This document shows positions 12,309 to 23,979 of a stretch of DNA of 64,000 nucleotides, piece by piece. The first letter of the stretch is position 1; each line of letters begins with the position of its first letter. This DNA is from Corynespora cassiicola (Eukaryota; Ascomycota; Dothideomycetes; Pleosporales; Corynesporascaceae): contig JAEUWY010000001.1 in assembly GCA_022059125.1 (NCBI GenBank), positions 1,860,001-1,924,000 of the forward strand. Reading direction: 5' to 3'. Made by a program: the position numbers and the translations under genes. The notes beneath the pieces were generated by a model that saw only the letters and a list, made by a program, of their open reading frames with translations, was not told the DNA's origin and did no database searches.

Positions 12309-13149
12309 CTACTCCTTGACCTCCTTATCCATCGGTTCCGGATTTCCTCCAGGTGGGGGTGGGCTCTTCGTCCCCGGTCCACCTTTCCGCTCCCAATCCA
12401 AAAACGAGCCCCTGTACTCGCCAACCTTCTGGTACCTGAACCAAGTCAGCACAAATCCTATTCCCATATTCTTCCTTCCCCAGAACAAGAGAGGAGAGTC
12501 TACAAAACTCACCCAGCTTGCTTAGCCAACTGCGCCGCGGCCGCGCTCCTCACTCCAGCCTTGCAGAAAAACACAACTTCCTTCTCGACCGGCGGCTTCT
12601 GGAACCCAAAGCGGTCCTCGAACTCCTCTTCAGAGAGCAGGAGAGCGTCAGGCTGGCTCGTGACGGGAATATTGATGGCGGTTGGGATGGAGTTTGTAAA
12701 GTACTCCGAGGGTTCGCGGACGTCGATTAGGACGGTCGTGTCGGAGGGGCTCGAGATGAGGCGCTGGACCTATGAGGAGCGTCGGTGTCAGCATATTTGG
12801 CAAGGAGACACAGAAAGACTAAAAGGAGAAGATTGTAAGGCGTAAATTCATCTTCTCCTCAATCTTCTTGTTCACCTATCCGAACAAATTGAAGAGAGAA
12901 ACATACATCGTCAAATTGATACGCTTTACTCCGCTGTTCTTCTGGAACCCTAGAATGCCACCTCTTCTGTGCCGCTCCAAGTCCTGCCCATGGCTGAGTA
13001 GGTCTGTACTGAATGCTAGAAAACGCGCGGGAAGCGATGCATCGTGAGCGATCGAGGGCGCGCGAAGCCGGAGCCGAGGTGCAGCGAGCTCGGAGGCAGA
13101 GGGATTGGCCGCGGGGGGCAAGGAGTTGAACGGCACGCTTTGATGCCAT
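12309..13149 (-). CDS. Mitochondrial rhodanese-like thiosulfate sulfurtransferase
   Basis: Predicted protein of 208 residues from exons 12907-13149, 12513-12769 and 12309-12435 on the minus strand; donors GTATGT and GTGAGT, acceptors TAG and CAG. The start is ATG at 13149; a longer frame has only TTG upstream. The first 50 residues are rich in Arg, Ser and Ala without acidic residues, a good mitochondrial presequence. A single rhodanese domain follows: VLIDVREPSEYF, then an active loop FFCKAGVRSAA with the catalytic Cys of the C-K-x-G-x-R type, and ends with the usual GSFLDWERKGG block. Rhodaneses of this kind (yeast Rdl1/Rdl2 type) transfer sulfane sulfur from thiosulfate to cyanide or thiols. 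The C-terminus is a short Pro-rich tail. Confidence 0.9.
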
Positions 13150-13942
13150 GGCAATATATGATGCGGGCAATGGGAACGGCCAAGTTCTTAGGGCTGTGGA
13201 TGGTGATGGTCGAGAAAGGTGCGCTATGAATGAGGGAGAGCTTCGAACTCAAAAGTACCGCGGAGCTTCGGTATCAAACTAGTCAACTTCCGACGTCACT
13301 CTTTGCGAATGCACGTGCGCACGCCAAGGCACTGGCGATCACCATCATCATGGACATCACTGCAGAGGGTGAAAATGGGTATAATGCTTCGTCTAATGTG
13401 TATATCACGCAGGATGAACAAGCTCATACACGGAACATGCTCCTGCCCCGCTTCGTTGCTGCCCATCGAGTCATGGAGAGAGGGGAGGAGAGGAAACGAG
13501 GAAGACACGCCCCACACCCATCGAGTTCCCTTTGCCCAAATTTGCCCGTCAGAGCCCACCAAGGATCCGTCTCACCACGGATTCGAGGGTATCACCATCC
13601 GTTGCGTCCAACGCCCACTAGTCAAAAAGCGCGCAAGTCCACAAAGCAGCAGATTGGTATATTTCTTTTAGCGCCGGGGGAATCATCTCGCAGAAAAAAA
13701 CCAAAGAACGCCCGGGAAGCAAAAAGAGAGAAAGAAAGAAACTAACAGACAGAGAGCAGAGATAAAGAAACCACGCACTTAAAAGGACACGAAATACAAT
13801 AAAGCGCAAAGCAACCAACCGGAAGGCTTTTATAATTCGCCAAGTGGGGTATAATTCTTTTGGTTGATATCGTCGCATAGCACACCGGAGCTGGGGTATT
13901 TGTTCGTCATAAAGCCGGCATAAATGGGAAATGGTATATCGT
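13150..13942. other. Intergenic region
   Basis: Promoter side of the rhodanese gene and 3' side of the KH-domain gene. It includes purine-rich stretches (13690-13770) but no recognised gene; open frames here lack domain features. Confidence 0.5.
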
Positions 13943-16900
13943 TTAACGAGGAGGCCCAATAGGGGCCGGGTATCCAGATGCAGAATGAGAAGTGCTGGGG
14001 CGACCGCTGTCAACGGACGCCCGCGGGTCGTACCTGGGAGTGACGTCTCCAGGCGCCGCTGAAGAGGAACCAAAAGGAAACTTGTTCTCAAATCGCGGGG
14101 TCGGCAGCGGCCAACCAGAGGTGTGGTGTTCATCGTCCGCGAGATTAATGCCGCTGTCGTTCCACGGGTTGCGGTAGCCGCTTCCCTGGGACTCGAGGCT
14201 GGCAAGGGAGGCCTTGGAGGCATTGCTGGAAGCGTGCTTGAAGAGCGACCCAGGCGAGTTGGTACCGTTCTTACGTCCATTGAAGATGGAGGTGAAGGAA
14301 GACATGCTGCCGGGCTTGCGAAGGCGGTCGAGCATACCGGGACGCTCCTCATCGCCAAAGTGCGAACGCGTCGGGGAATCAGTGTGGTCAACGGGAGGCT
14401 CGGCCCGCTGAAGCAGCTTGGATTCGAAAAAGGGCAGAGATTCCTCGAACGAGTCAGACTTTGGGCGTGGCAGGGCGCCACGGATGGTGCTCGTGTCGAG
14501 ACCATGCATGACGAGGTGGTTGATCAAGAAGTCCAGGGCATCCTTGAGGCCACCAGCGTTGTTCCTCGTGAAGCTGAGGTGGAGCGTCTCAATCTGCTGC
14601 TCCTTGCCATCAGTCGTCTCAGTCTGCGAGTCTTTCATGTGAGCTTCAACAACGTATTGTTCCTTAAGCTTGTCGAGAATATCAGTCTTGAACTCGGGCG
14701 AGCGCATGTGGTCGCCAAGCTCCTTGGAAACAGGAAACGAGAGCTCGTGGGCCTCTGGAACCATGCCCTACATCTGTTAGCCACTTATGTCGCCGAACCC
14801 AGGGTTCGGCATTCTTACCAAGAACTCATCGACTGCCAAGGGCACCTGGTACTCAGGGCCAGAGACAGTGACGGTATCGCTCGCCTCCTCAGTGCTTGGG
14901 AACGTGATCTTGCAGTTGAACTTCTTCTCAAGCTCGTCAATCTTGTCGAGACGTGCAATAAGCTCGCGGTGGTACAGGCGGTTGATATTAATGGTCTCCG
15001 AGACGAACTCGGCATCAGCCTTCTCCACCATATCCATGATCTCCTGCTTGACCAGGTCCAAGTTCTGAGCGTTGCGAGCGGGGGTACGGCAGATGACGTT
15101 GTCAACCTTGATGTCGTCTTCCTCCTTCCCGAAGCCACCGCGATCCATGGCATTGGAGAACTTGACGAAGACCGAGTATTTCTTCATGATGCGCTGGATA
15201 TGCTGGCCTCCAATGCCAATGATACGCTTGTGGTACTGGTCAGGGACATGGAAGGAGATGGCGGCAGGCATCTCTTGCTCAACCAGGTCTAAGCCGTTCT
15301 TGGTGGCCTCGTACTGGGCGCCGCGGACAACAATATAAAAGTTGTACTCATTGAAGCCATCAAAAACGATTTGGACACTACTGTGGCTCATGATTTTGTT
15401 GATCTTGCCGTTTTTCTTACCGCTGACAAACTCCTTGTGCTCGTTGGCAAGCTCAATCTTGACGCTCATGTTGTACTGAGACTTCTTCACAAACGGAATG
15501 TTGTTAATGACCATCATGGCAGCCTTGACGGCATCATCCGAGCCGTAAATGTGGAAGTTAAGCTTTTCAAAGCTGATTTCAGCACCAGAGTTGATGCAAA
15601 TGTCAGACAGCATGGCACGGACATCAGCTGGGGTGGGCGGGCGCTGGGTGGGGTCAGGGTGAGTGATGAACCAAGAAGCACTGTAGAATTGGCCGGCCTG
15701 CTAGAGCGTAAGCTGCAATGTTCCAAGACTGGGCAGTTGGTCGGGTCCACACTTACGAGAGCCATGAGCTCGCGCACGGTGCGTTCAACATGCAAGACGT
15801 CTGTGCCCTGCACGCGAACGACACCGCGCTGCATGCCGAGAGGCGGCAGGAGAATGTATGAGCCATTGTTCTCGATGATCTTGCGCACCTTGTCAAGGCG
15901 CTCGAGCAGGATGGCATCTAGCTTGGTGTCAGTCACCATGACGGGCTTGACGAAGACCTTGGTCGACATGACCAAATCGTGCAAGCGCTGCTTGGCGCGT
16001 AGGATGCTCTCGGTGTTCTCGCCCGTGATGTAAATCAAGTCCTCAGGCCTACGCGTGGCACCGGGGGGCACGTAGCCGAATATCCGCGGGAAAGGCGGCG
16101 GAAAGTAGATGGCAGTGCCGGTGGCCGACTCAATCAGCTTGATGTTCTTGCGGCCACGGCCGCAGATGAGCGTGTGCATGGTCAGCTCCAACTTCATCGT
16201 GTCGACATATCGCTTGAGCTGTGTCATGCAAATTAGCTTTGTGCGCTAGCGGCTATCAGCTGCGGGGCACCAAGAGAGACTCACAATCTGGTCGATCATG
16301 ATCAACACACGCGTCTTCGCGTGCTCCATCGTCTCCATGTCGCCGTAGATGGCGCAGCGAAGGCGCGAGTCGAGGCCTGTCTCCAGGTTACCGTTGAAGC
16401 TGGCCGACTCAATGTCAGGCTGCTTGGGCATGAGCACAAAGATGTCGGCCTGGGTCGTCTTTGCAATGAGATCCAGCTGGTTCAGCACCATGCCCTTGAG
16501 GTTCTGGGTCGTCCGGTCGATGATGAGATCAGCATCGATGTCGACGTATGAGGAGCGCTAAAATCACAAAAGTGTCAGCCATGTGCGTCGTTTCGAGCTC
16601 GGGGCGGCAAGCAGGCACGAATGGTCAGCATACCAGAGAGATGGGCGTCGAGTTCAGGATCTTGCACCGCATCGAGTTGACCACCTCGAGCTCGCCGGAG
16701 AGGCACACGTTGGTGACGAGGGCCCGCAGCGGGCCCCGCTGCAGGCCTGGCAGCGGCTTCGACTCAGCCGACACGACGACGGCCTGGACGCGTCCCTCGG
16801 TCTGGCCTGTGATGTCGCGGCAGAAGCTGCGCAGGTTCTCGACGTTCTGGGCGTGGACGGGCAGCTTGTGAGGCGGCATCGTCTCAGCCGTGCCTTCCGG

Positions 16901-17173
16901 ATGGGTCCACCTCGCCTTCGCTCCTGGGCTGGCGTACATGATGTCGTCGACATCTGGGCCGGCGAGATTTGACGAGAAGGGCACGTTGAAGGACAGGTTG
17001 ACCTGGGTGCCGGGCGGGATGACGGGCGGGGCGGCGGACGCGGTGGACGGGCGCTTGATGGGCTGCGTGACGGGCATGTCGTGGTTGCTCCGCGAGAAGG
17101 GAAAGCCGACCGAGGGCTTCATCGAGTCCCAGCCGTGCCGGGCGGTGCCCGTGAAGTTGGATATCTTTTGCAT
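13943..17173 (-). CDS. Multi-KH-domain RNA-binding protein, Bicaudal-C-like
   Basis: Predicted protein of 993 residues from exons 16634-17173, 16285-16557, 15757-16218, 14819-15700 and 13943-14767; all introns are 51-76 bases with good borders. The start ATG is followed by MQKISNFTGTARHGWDSMKP. KH-type motifs are clear in the middle: LICGRGRKNIKLI (about residues 288-300, second Gly of GxxG replaced by Arg), VSGKKNGKINKIM (about 517-529) and RIIGIGGQHIQRIM (about 584-597, a canonical GxxG). Further degenerate KH-like segments lie around them. The C-terminal 270 residues are Ser/Pro-rich and disordered. The layout resembles metazoan Bicaudal-C and related fungal KH proteins, which bind mRNA and influence translation or stability. 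Specific RNA targets are unknown; the assignment to BICC1 rather than to vigilin-like proteins is by motif order only. Confidence 0.88.
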
Positions 17174-17333
17174 TGGAGACGGGGAGGGCGCCCTGGGGAA
17201 GAAGCGGGCGGGTTGCGGGTGATGGGGAGGGAGGGAAGAGGAGGGAGGAAGTCGGAGGTTGCAGGTGGTCGAGCAAGGCTGAGTGAGAGCCAGCCCATTA
17301 GCGGCCGGCACGGGCCCCAGCGATAGACACTTT

Positions 17334-17362
17334 GACCACACCACACACACCACACCACACAC
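17334..17362. repeat. ACC/CA-rich simple repeat
   Basis: Short CACAC/CCACA tract just upstream of the KH-domain gene. Confidence 0.6.
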
Positions 17363-17785
17363 GCAAGGCCACTCGACGGCCGCTCGAAAAGAGACGCCGA
17401 CAGCCTGTCTGCGCGCCTGCACGCCTGCCCGCCTGCTGTCCTGGTTTCCTGGGATTTTTGTAGCCTTGGCCTGCCCGGGGCGGGGACTGAGACCCGCAGC
17501 GCCGCCCGCCTCAGTCGCTGCCGCGGTGCCTCGATGCTGAGTGCAGTAGCTGTCCCCGAGTCTCCATGACGCCGCCCCCTCCCCCCCCTCGCGCGCTCCA
17601 GGCGTCCCCAGCCGCTCGACTGGCCGAAGCTGCTGCCCTCTTTGTGCCCAGCGTTTTGTCGCGCCTCTGCTATCGTTGGGATCGAGCTACGCTGAGTGGC
17701 CTGTTCGCCCACCGCCCTAGCCCCCGATGCGGCCTAGCGCGGGCGAGCCATAGTGCCATATTACCGTACAGCAGCAGGCAAGCCG

Positions 17786-17853
17786 GATGGATGATGCTGA
17801 TGATGATGATGCTGCTGCTGCTGCTGCTGCTGCTTGGTGCTCTGCTGCTGCTG
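17786..17853. repeat. GAT then GCT trinucleotide microsatellite
   Basis: A GATGAT run changes into a pure run of about nine GCT units, followed by an interrupted GCT run. It lies some 600 bases upstream of the KH-domain gene start, in non-coding DNA. Confidence 0.85.
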
Positions 17854-19247
17854 GCGGCTGGCGGTGCTGCTACGAGCTGGAGCTGGCCCCCTCCCATCCC
17901 TCCCTCGCGCAGTGTGCGACAGCAGCACCCATCTCAGCTCCACCGAGTCCAAACCCACCTCTCCATCGATCGGCACGCGCCGTTTCACCTCACACACCCC
18001 AAAAGTTTCTGCTCTGCAACCGTGCCTGTCTGACGGTCGGCCCTTGGGATGGCATCCCTACGCGCCCGCTGCCAAGTTGGCTGTTCCGCGAGCAGGGAGA
18101 GGGCCCAGGTCAGGTCTCAAGCTCCCGGCCATGGCGGTCACGCTTCTGCTCGCCCTCCCCAGGTGGTGCTCCTCGCCTGTGCCTGCCAACAGAACCGTTG
18201 CCCGCGAACGTCTGTCTCATCGCCCTCTTCTTGCCTGGCCTCAGTCCTCCGCCGCACAGCGTGTCACCCGGCTGCGTGCGCCCTGCCCTGGGGCGGCGAG
18301 CCACTGCCCGACTTGCCTGGCTGACCAGAGACCAGCCTGGCCTGACCCCCACCCGCAGCCAGCCAGGCCAGCCAGCGATGCAGCGGCCAACTTGCTTGCC
18401 GCTGCCGTTGTCGCCATCCATGACTTAGCATCCCGACCCTCGCCCCCTACCCATGGTATCCCCCCATGGACCACCTCCTGCCCCAGCACCGCCAGCACCC
18501 TCGCAACTCCAATATATAGAAAGCTACAAAAAAAACCACAAGACCCTCCTTCTGCATCCCAACAACAATGGCCCGCACAGCCCGCATTGACGCACCCACC
18601 CACTTGCACCACTGCCGTTTGCCCAATCCGACGAGCAACGCAACGACGCGCCCTCTCTCGCTGCCGGCAAGCCCAGGGACCCGCTGACGTCTGCAATGCA
18701 CCGTGTACCCGTCCCCCGTACCCTAGGCTCTCTTTGTTCGGCATCCAGCGGCGCCGCCACGGCGCGTGCACCACCCAGCTGCTCACGTCCGACGCTGCCG
18801 GGCCAGGCCGCTGAATGAGCGAACGAGCAAGGCAAGGCAAGCGGAGGGAGCGCGCAGGGGAGAGAGGGCGGCGCGTCGTGGACAACCGGGGCTGTGCAGC
18901 CCAAGTCAGGTCAGCGCGGACAGGACCCAGACTTGGACCCAGAAGCGAGCGAGAGAGCGAGCGAGCGGGCAGGCGGACGAACATCCAGTACCCTCCGCGC
19001 GAACTCCTCCCTGCCTCGTGTCGCTGCCTGCTGGATGGCCGGCTGGCTGGAGGGCAGTCGGATGCCATGGCAGGGCATGGGATGGGGAGTTTCGGATCGG
19101 ACGAAGACCCTCGATCTCGTTGCGCTCGGACGTACCTGATCCCCCGTCCCCTAGGCATCGCGCCCCAATGCAAAGAAACAAAGACCGTGATGTACCATTT
19201 CCCTATCCACCCCTCCTCCCTGCGCATGTGTGCCCATGTACATCATC

Positions 19248-19292
19248 GTCCTCCTCCCCCTCCTCCTCCTCCTCCTCCCTCTCTCTCTCTCG
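19248..19292. repeat. CCT / CT simple repeat
   Basis: CTC/CCT triplets followed by a CT dinucleotide run, pyrimidine-only on the plus strand. Confidence 0.8.
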
Positions 19293-20030
19293 CGCGGGCT
19301 CCCTTTGCATATCAATAACAGACCACCACCGCGCCAGTCCTCGGCTCACTCCCTCGCTCGCCCAGGTCAGCGAAACGACAAGGTAAAAGCGAGTAACCCA
19401 CAGAGCCAAACAGAACCCATGTTCCCCTCACACCGTCGCAAAGCTACCGCCCTAGCTGCAGCTGTCTCCTGCGAAAATCCGCGTTCGTCATCATCACGCC
19501 CGGCGGCGCACGCCACCAACCACCCCAGCGCGCCGTTGGGGCCAACTGCTGCGAAATGTCCCACCTGGGCCTTTTGCCTTTCCCTCTCGTGTAGCTACTA
19601 ACTCATCTCACCTCGTCGTCGCCGTATGGTCACATGAGAACAGCCCACTTTTTCAATCTTCATGGAATATTGTCAAGTAAACTTTGACGCTTTTGATTTT
19701 CTCATAATAATCCAGTGGTTTTGATTTCCTTTTTCTGCCTGGGAGCGTCCGACTCTACACTGACAGTCCGACCTCGCAATCAGCATCCAATTACTCGTTC
19801 TTCAATATGCTGGTAGAGTAATCAGCATCCAACTGCTCCTTTCCTGATATAGTCCAATAGTCCGCGCCCAGTTGCTCCTCCAAATGTGATCCAGCAATAC
19901 ACGTATTCAATCAGTCTCCTTCTCAATACTCGTCTAAAGCTTTTTGGTTAGTGCTTGTGCCAAGAGCCAAGTGGTCAAATGAGGCAAGTCATGTATCAAC
20001 AAGGCCCATCTCCTACAAACATCATGAAGC

Positions 20031-22434
20031 TCAGTAGCGATACGTCACACGTCGTGCTTCTCCAAATGGTTCCTGTGCGGCTTCAACCGGCCGCTCGGCG
20101 CCCTCTTCCACGTACCGCCTAGACTGCGGCGCGGCAAAAGTGTAGCGGCGATCATCATACGCGTCTGGGTGGACCACGCTGACTTCCCGGTACCGGGGCG
20201 CTACACGAATGTGTCCAGGCTGGACGCTCTCGTGGCGCGTGTAGCCTTCTGGAACTTCTCGTCGAACTACTTCGGGGCGCACGCTATATGCCCTTGATGG
20301 TAGATACTCACGTGGCGGTCCCATGTCCTCGTACTGCACCACAGGCCGTCGCTCCATGGCCTCTTGTGGACGATACTCTATATCAACTGGCCGGTGGGAT
20401 GCTGCGCGTTGGCGATAGACCTGGTTCTCCACTGCCTCAGCATCTGCCGCTTCGACGTATCGCCGAGGCGGCGGTGGGGGCATCCGCTGTATGTCATCCT
20501 CTTCATATACTTCAGCGCGGGCTGGGGCGCGCATCGTTGGCTCTCGCGTGATCGCACGCTCAAAATATGGGTCGACCTCGATGCGCCGACTGGGGGGTGC
20601 TACTGATTCTCGAACGTCTGCTGGGGCAGCATAGTATTTGTTGCCCCATTGATCCACGACAATACGGCGAGGAGGCGGGGCCATGGCCATGGGAGATTGG
20701 GCGCGAGGTAGATATTCGTGAATAGGAGACCGTGAACGCTCACGAACGTATCTGGGTGCGGCTGAAGGACGGGCTGATGCTTCCCGATAGACGGGCTGTT
20801 CCATGGGTCGGTCGACGAAAGCATGGGATACAGCGCGGATCTGCCGGGGCTCGGGTGCTGCGTACAGGTCGCCTGCTCCAGGAGAGTACGGTCGTCGAGC
20901 GTATTGGACGCTCGCGACTCGCCGCAGATCTTGATCCTCGCGCTCGACTCGTCGCTGAGGCATGCGGATGACGGTCGGCGATGACGGCTCCTCATATTGC
21001 CGGTGCGGTCGTAACGAGGATTCCTGCTCTTTGTAGTAAACAGGTTGCAGTCTGTTGCCCTCTGGAGCTGATACCACCTCAACATCGTCGCTGGGAAGGG
21101 GTTGCAGAGCGCGCCGCTTACTGGGTTGCCCATCTGGATAAGACGAAAAGGGTGGTGGCGACTGAGGCTCTTCTTTGATGTACGGTTCAGGAGAGCGGAT
21201 GCGCTCGACGCGCTCAGCTCGCTCGGCACGCCTGTTCTTCTCACGGCGCCTCTCTTTATCGTCGCGTCTACGCTTACGTGGGTTCTGAATGGGTGCCGCC
21301 TGACCCACTGGGCTCTGCCGCCTCGATGAACTATTCAAAGAGTTAGTGGTAGGTTTCCGACCGACCAAAAAGGAAAAACAGAGGGCCAAGGTGAGCCAAA
21401 CATGGAAACAGAGAATGAAGAGAGCAAAAAATATGCAGCGGATATGTAGGTTGGGATGTAAGAGAGGTGATATCGTACTTGTTTGTTCCTGGGTGATTGT
21501 CCTGTCCACCGCGTGCTCGTGCCCTAGCAGGCTCGCTGGGACCGACATCAGCAGGTGGCGGTGAATAGTCGGACTCTTCGGCATCCTCATGTATCGTTGC
21601 AGGCTCGGGCTCATAAATCTCAATGTCATCGACCGGTTCATAGGGCTCTTCATCGAGGTCGATCACATCAGGTTCAACACGCTGAGGGTGAGCATCCCGA
21701 CGAGCAGCCGAGTTTGGAGCAGTCACTTGATTCTGCGAAGAGGCAGGCTTCGCTGGTGTCATCAGTTGATCGGCTGCGTCAGTAGTGTTCTGGTGGGAGT
21801 CGCCCATTTCTGGCGACCAGCTATCAGCCTTGCTTGAGTAGTACGAGTCATCGAAAGATTCGGTGCCCTCACTGTTAGCAACGGGAGCCCGTAGGCCAGA
21901 CACCGGCTTGACGAGGTCATGCGCCTTTGCGAGAAGATTCTCAACGTCTAGACGTGTTTCCCGGTCGTCACTAGAGTCCTTGACGCGGGTCTTTCTGTCC
22001 AGTTCATCCTTCAACAGGCGCTCCACCTGCTGGCGCTTGAGCTGCAGCTCCGCCCGGATGAGGTTATCAGACTTCTGGAGCAGCACAGGGTCGATGCCCG
22101 AAGAGCCAGATTTGGCCGAGAAGGGTCGGGGAGCATGGGGGGTAAGGGCAAGCTCGCTGGAGGACGTGCGGTACTGGAGAGAATTGTCGGGACGTGCCGA
22201 CAACGTCTGGGTGGAGTTGGTCCCATTGAGACTGCCGTTTGCCGTGGGTCTGCTGGACGGAGGACGCGGTGCGACCTGTTCTAGAAGTTTGGGTGGGAGA
22301 TGAATGCGCGCATGTTTGCTAGCGAGCACTTCGTCTCGAATATGCATAAGTCTCTCGAGGAAAGCGGCCTCACGGGGACCCTCAGCGGATGCAGCGCCGT
22401 TGCCATTCAAGAGCGGCGATGCTGCGGTCGACAT
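20031..22434 (-). CDS. Charged, disordered protein of unknown function
   Basis: Predicted protein of 751 residues from exons 21479-22434 and 20031-21330; the 148-base intron has a GTACGA donor and TAG acceptor and joins GTNNSSRRQSPVG. The first 200 residues contain a likely helical segment (LLQKSDNLIRAELQLKRQQVER, which continues with Lys/Glu/Asp/Arg residues). The middle is acidic (VIDLDEEPYEPVDDIEIYEP). After the intron comes a strongly basic block, PRKRRRDDKERRREKNRRAE, a likely nuclear localisation signal. The C-terminal 400 residues are Arg/Tyr/Pro/Glu-rich with repeated PPPRR(I/Y)V words. No enzymatic or named domain is recognised. Composition suggests a nuclear protein, perhaps RNA- or chromatin-associated, but that is inference. 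It shares a 547-base divergent promoter with the nucleotidase gene. Confidence 0.8.
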
Positions 22435-22981
22435 GGCGGCGAGCGTGCGAGTCTCGTGCCGAACTATCCACAAGCTATATGTTAATATCAAACAGACCAG
22501 GCGATCTCAGCAATCTGGAATCGACAGAGTTCAGATACAGGCTCTGTTCATGGCGGTATCTGGAGTCGCGGTGATGGAAAAGAAGGGGTTGGGAACGGAG
22601 CGCCAACAGCACGAAGGAGAGTCGGAGTGCTCATGTGGAGCTGGCAAAATCGCGCCGCGATTGCCAAGGCACTAGTCCTGTTCGGGTCTACATACTTCCG
22701 CCGCCAACATCACGACTTTCACTCGTCATTGCCGTGCGAACTTTTCGGACTGGAACCAGACTGGGTATATTTGTGCTCCTGCGATAGTTTTGTTGCATAT
22801 TCTCTTTTACGTCGTTCCTTCCTCGCGATCTTACCGCCCTCGGTACTGGTAATCATCTTTGACTCACCTTTTTGACGGATACATAGACTCATATATCCCG
22901 GTCCTTGATTAGATCAAATTAGTTACACAACGTCAGGAAACCCGAGTAAAATCATCTCTCTTCGGTAAATAGACAGCAGTT
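22435..22981. promoter_or_regulatory. Divergent promoter region
   Basis: 547 bases separate the start codons of the minus-strand protein of unknown function and the plus-strand nucleotidase. It must hold both promoters. No specific factor site can be assigned with confidence. Confidence 0.5.
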
Positions 22982-23979
22982 ATGGCGACAGAAAATCAGG
23001 CACTGGACGAGAAGCCAGTCTTCTTCTTTGACATTGACAATTGTGTAAGACTGTATATTTTGCCTGCCATTCCCAAAGCTAATCATCATAGCTCTATCCA
23101 AAGAGTATATCACCTACCATTTATATAGCAGTGTGTGCCGATTTTAACAATTGAACTAGGCACGAACATTGCAAAGATGATGTCTAATCTGATTGGTAAG
23201 TCATCTCCCCTCCAGCCTCCAAATTAGCATGTCATTTGTATTACATGTTTCTTCCGTGCCCCGTCATTCCACACATCGCTTGTATTTCGCCTCTCACACA
23301 CACTTTCATCTCACACATCCAGACAAATACTTTGAGGACCATCTGTCACTATCTCAGCACGATGCCAACGCCCTTCATCTCAAGTACTATCGCGACTACG
23401 GTCTTGCTATCGAAGGTCTAGTTCGACACCACAAAGTGGATGCCCTGGACTACAACTGCAAGGTTGATGATGCTCTTCCACTTGAAGACATCATCAAGCC
23501 CAATCCCGAACTCCGCAAGCTCCTTGAGGATATTGACACATCCAAAATTCGCCTATGGCTCTTTACAAATGCGTACATCACGCATGGAAAGCGAGTAGTG
23601 AAGCTCCTTGAAATTGATGACCTGTTTGAGGGTATCACATACTGCGACTACGGAAGCGACAAGTTTTTCTGCAAGCCGCACACGGGTACGTGCCACTTCC
23701 AGCACATCTTACATGAGCCACGACTGAGTATTGTAAATAGAAATGTTTGACAAAGCGATGAGCGAGGCAGCCATCAGGAACAACTCCAACTGCTACTTTG
23801 TCGACGATTCTTACATCAACACCAAGGCGGCCTATGCTCGCGGATGGAACACTGCCCATCTGCTCGACCCTACGGATCCAGAACCTCCACACAAAGCTGC
23901 CAAGTACCAAATTCGCAGCCTGCAGGAGCTTCGTGATATTTTCCCCCAGTTCTTCAAGAGCAAGAACGAGGCAAAGTAG
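22982..23979 (+). CDS. SDT1: HAD-superfamily pyrimidine 5'-nucleotidase (Sdt1/Phm8 type)
   Basis: Predicted cytosolic phosphatase of 237 residues from five exons: 22982-23044, 23092-23104, 23160-23195, 23323-23685 and 23741-23979. The second exon is only 13 bases and completes the family block DIDNCLYPKSTN. HAD motif I is FFFDIDNCLYP (residues about 14-24, nucleophile Asp and acid/base Asp). Motif II is LFTNA, and motif IV is YFVDDSYIN. A conserved HLKYYRDYGLAIEGL cap segment is typical of yeast Sdt1 and Phm8, which dephosphorylate UMP/CMP or other nucleoside monophosphates and lysophosphatidate. The start ATG lies 16 codons before the catalytic Asp, as usual for the family. Sdt1 and Phm8 cannot be told apart from the motifs alone. 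Confidence 0.93.

Larger units (their letters stand above)
17174..20030. other. Long low-complexity upstream region of the KH-domain gene
   Basis: About 2.86 kb, very C-rich on the plus strand, with several simple repeats (listed separately). Open frames of up to 326 codons occur, but they are Pro/Ser/Ala/Arg-rich in every frame, as expected where C-rich DNA simply lacks stop codons. No domain is recognisable. Near 19779-19836 the words AATCAGCATCCAA and TGCTC are repeated. It most likely holds the promoter and a long 5' UTR of the KH gene and the 3' region of the next gene. Confidence 0.5.

Noticed and set aside
13230..13745. Plus-strand open frame of 171 codons between the rhodanese and KH genes
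   Set aside because: Overlapped by other frames on both strands, no domain, and it lies in a normal intergenic and promoter region.
14123..15292. Plus-strand open frame of 389 codons
   Set aside because: It is the antisense shadow of the KH-domain exons, which have clear motifs, splice sites and domain order on the minus strand.
17834..18814. Plus-strand open frame of 326 codons upstream of the KH gene
   Set aside because: All three frames of this C-rich region stay open for long stretches and give Pro/Ser/Ala/Arg-rich products; this is what stop-poor, C-rich DNA produces.
18241..19227. Minus-strand open frame of 328 codons
   Set aside because: Same low-complexity region as above; composition mirrors the G-rich strand and no domain is seen.
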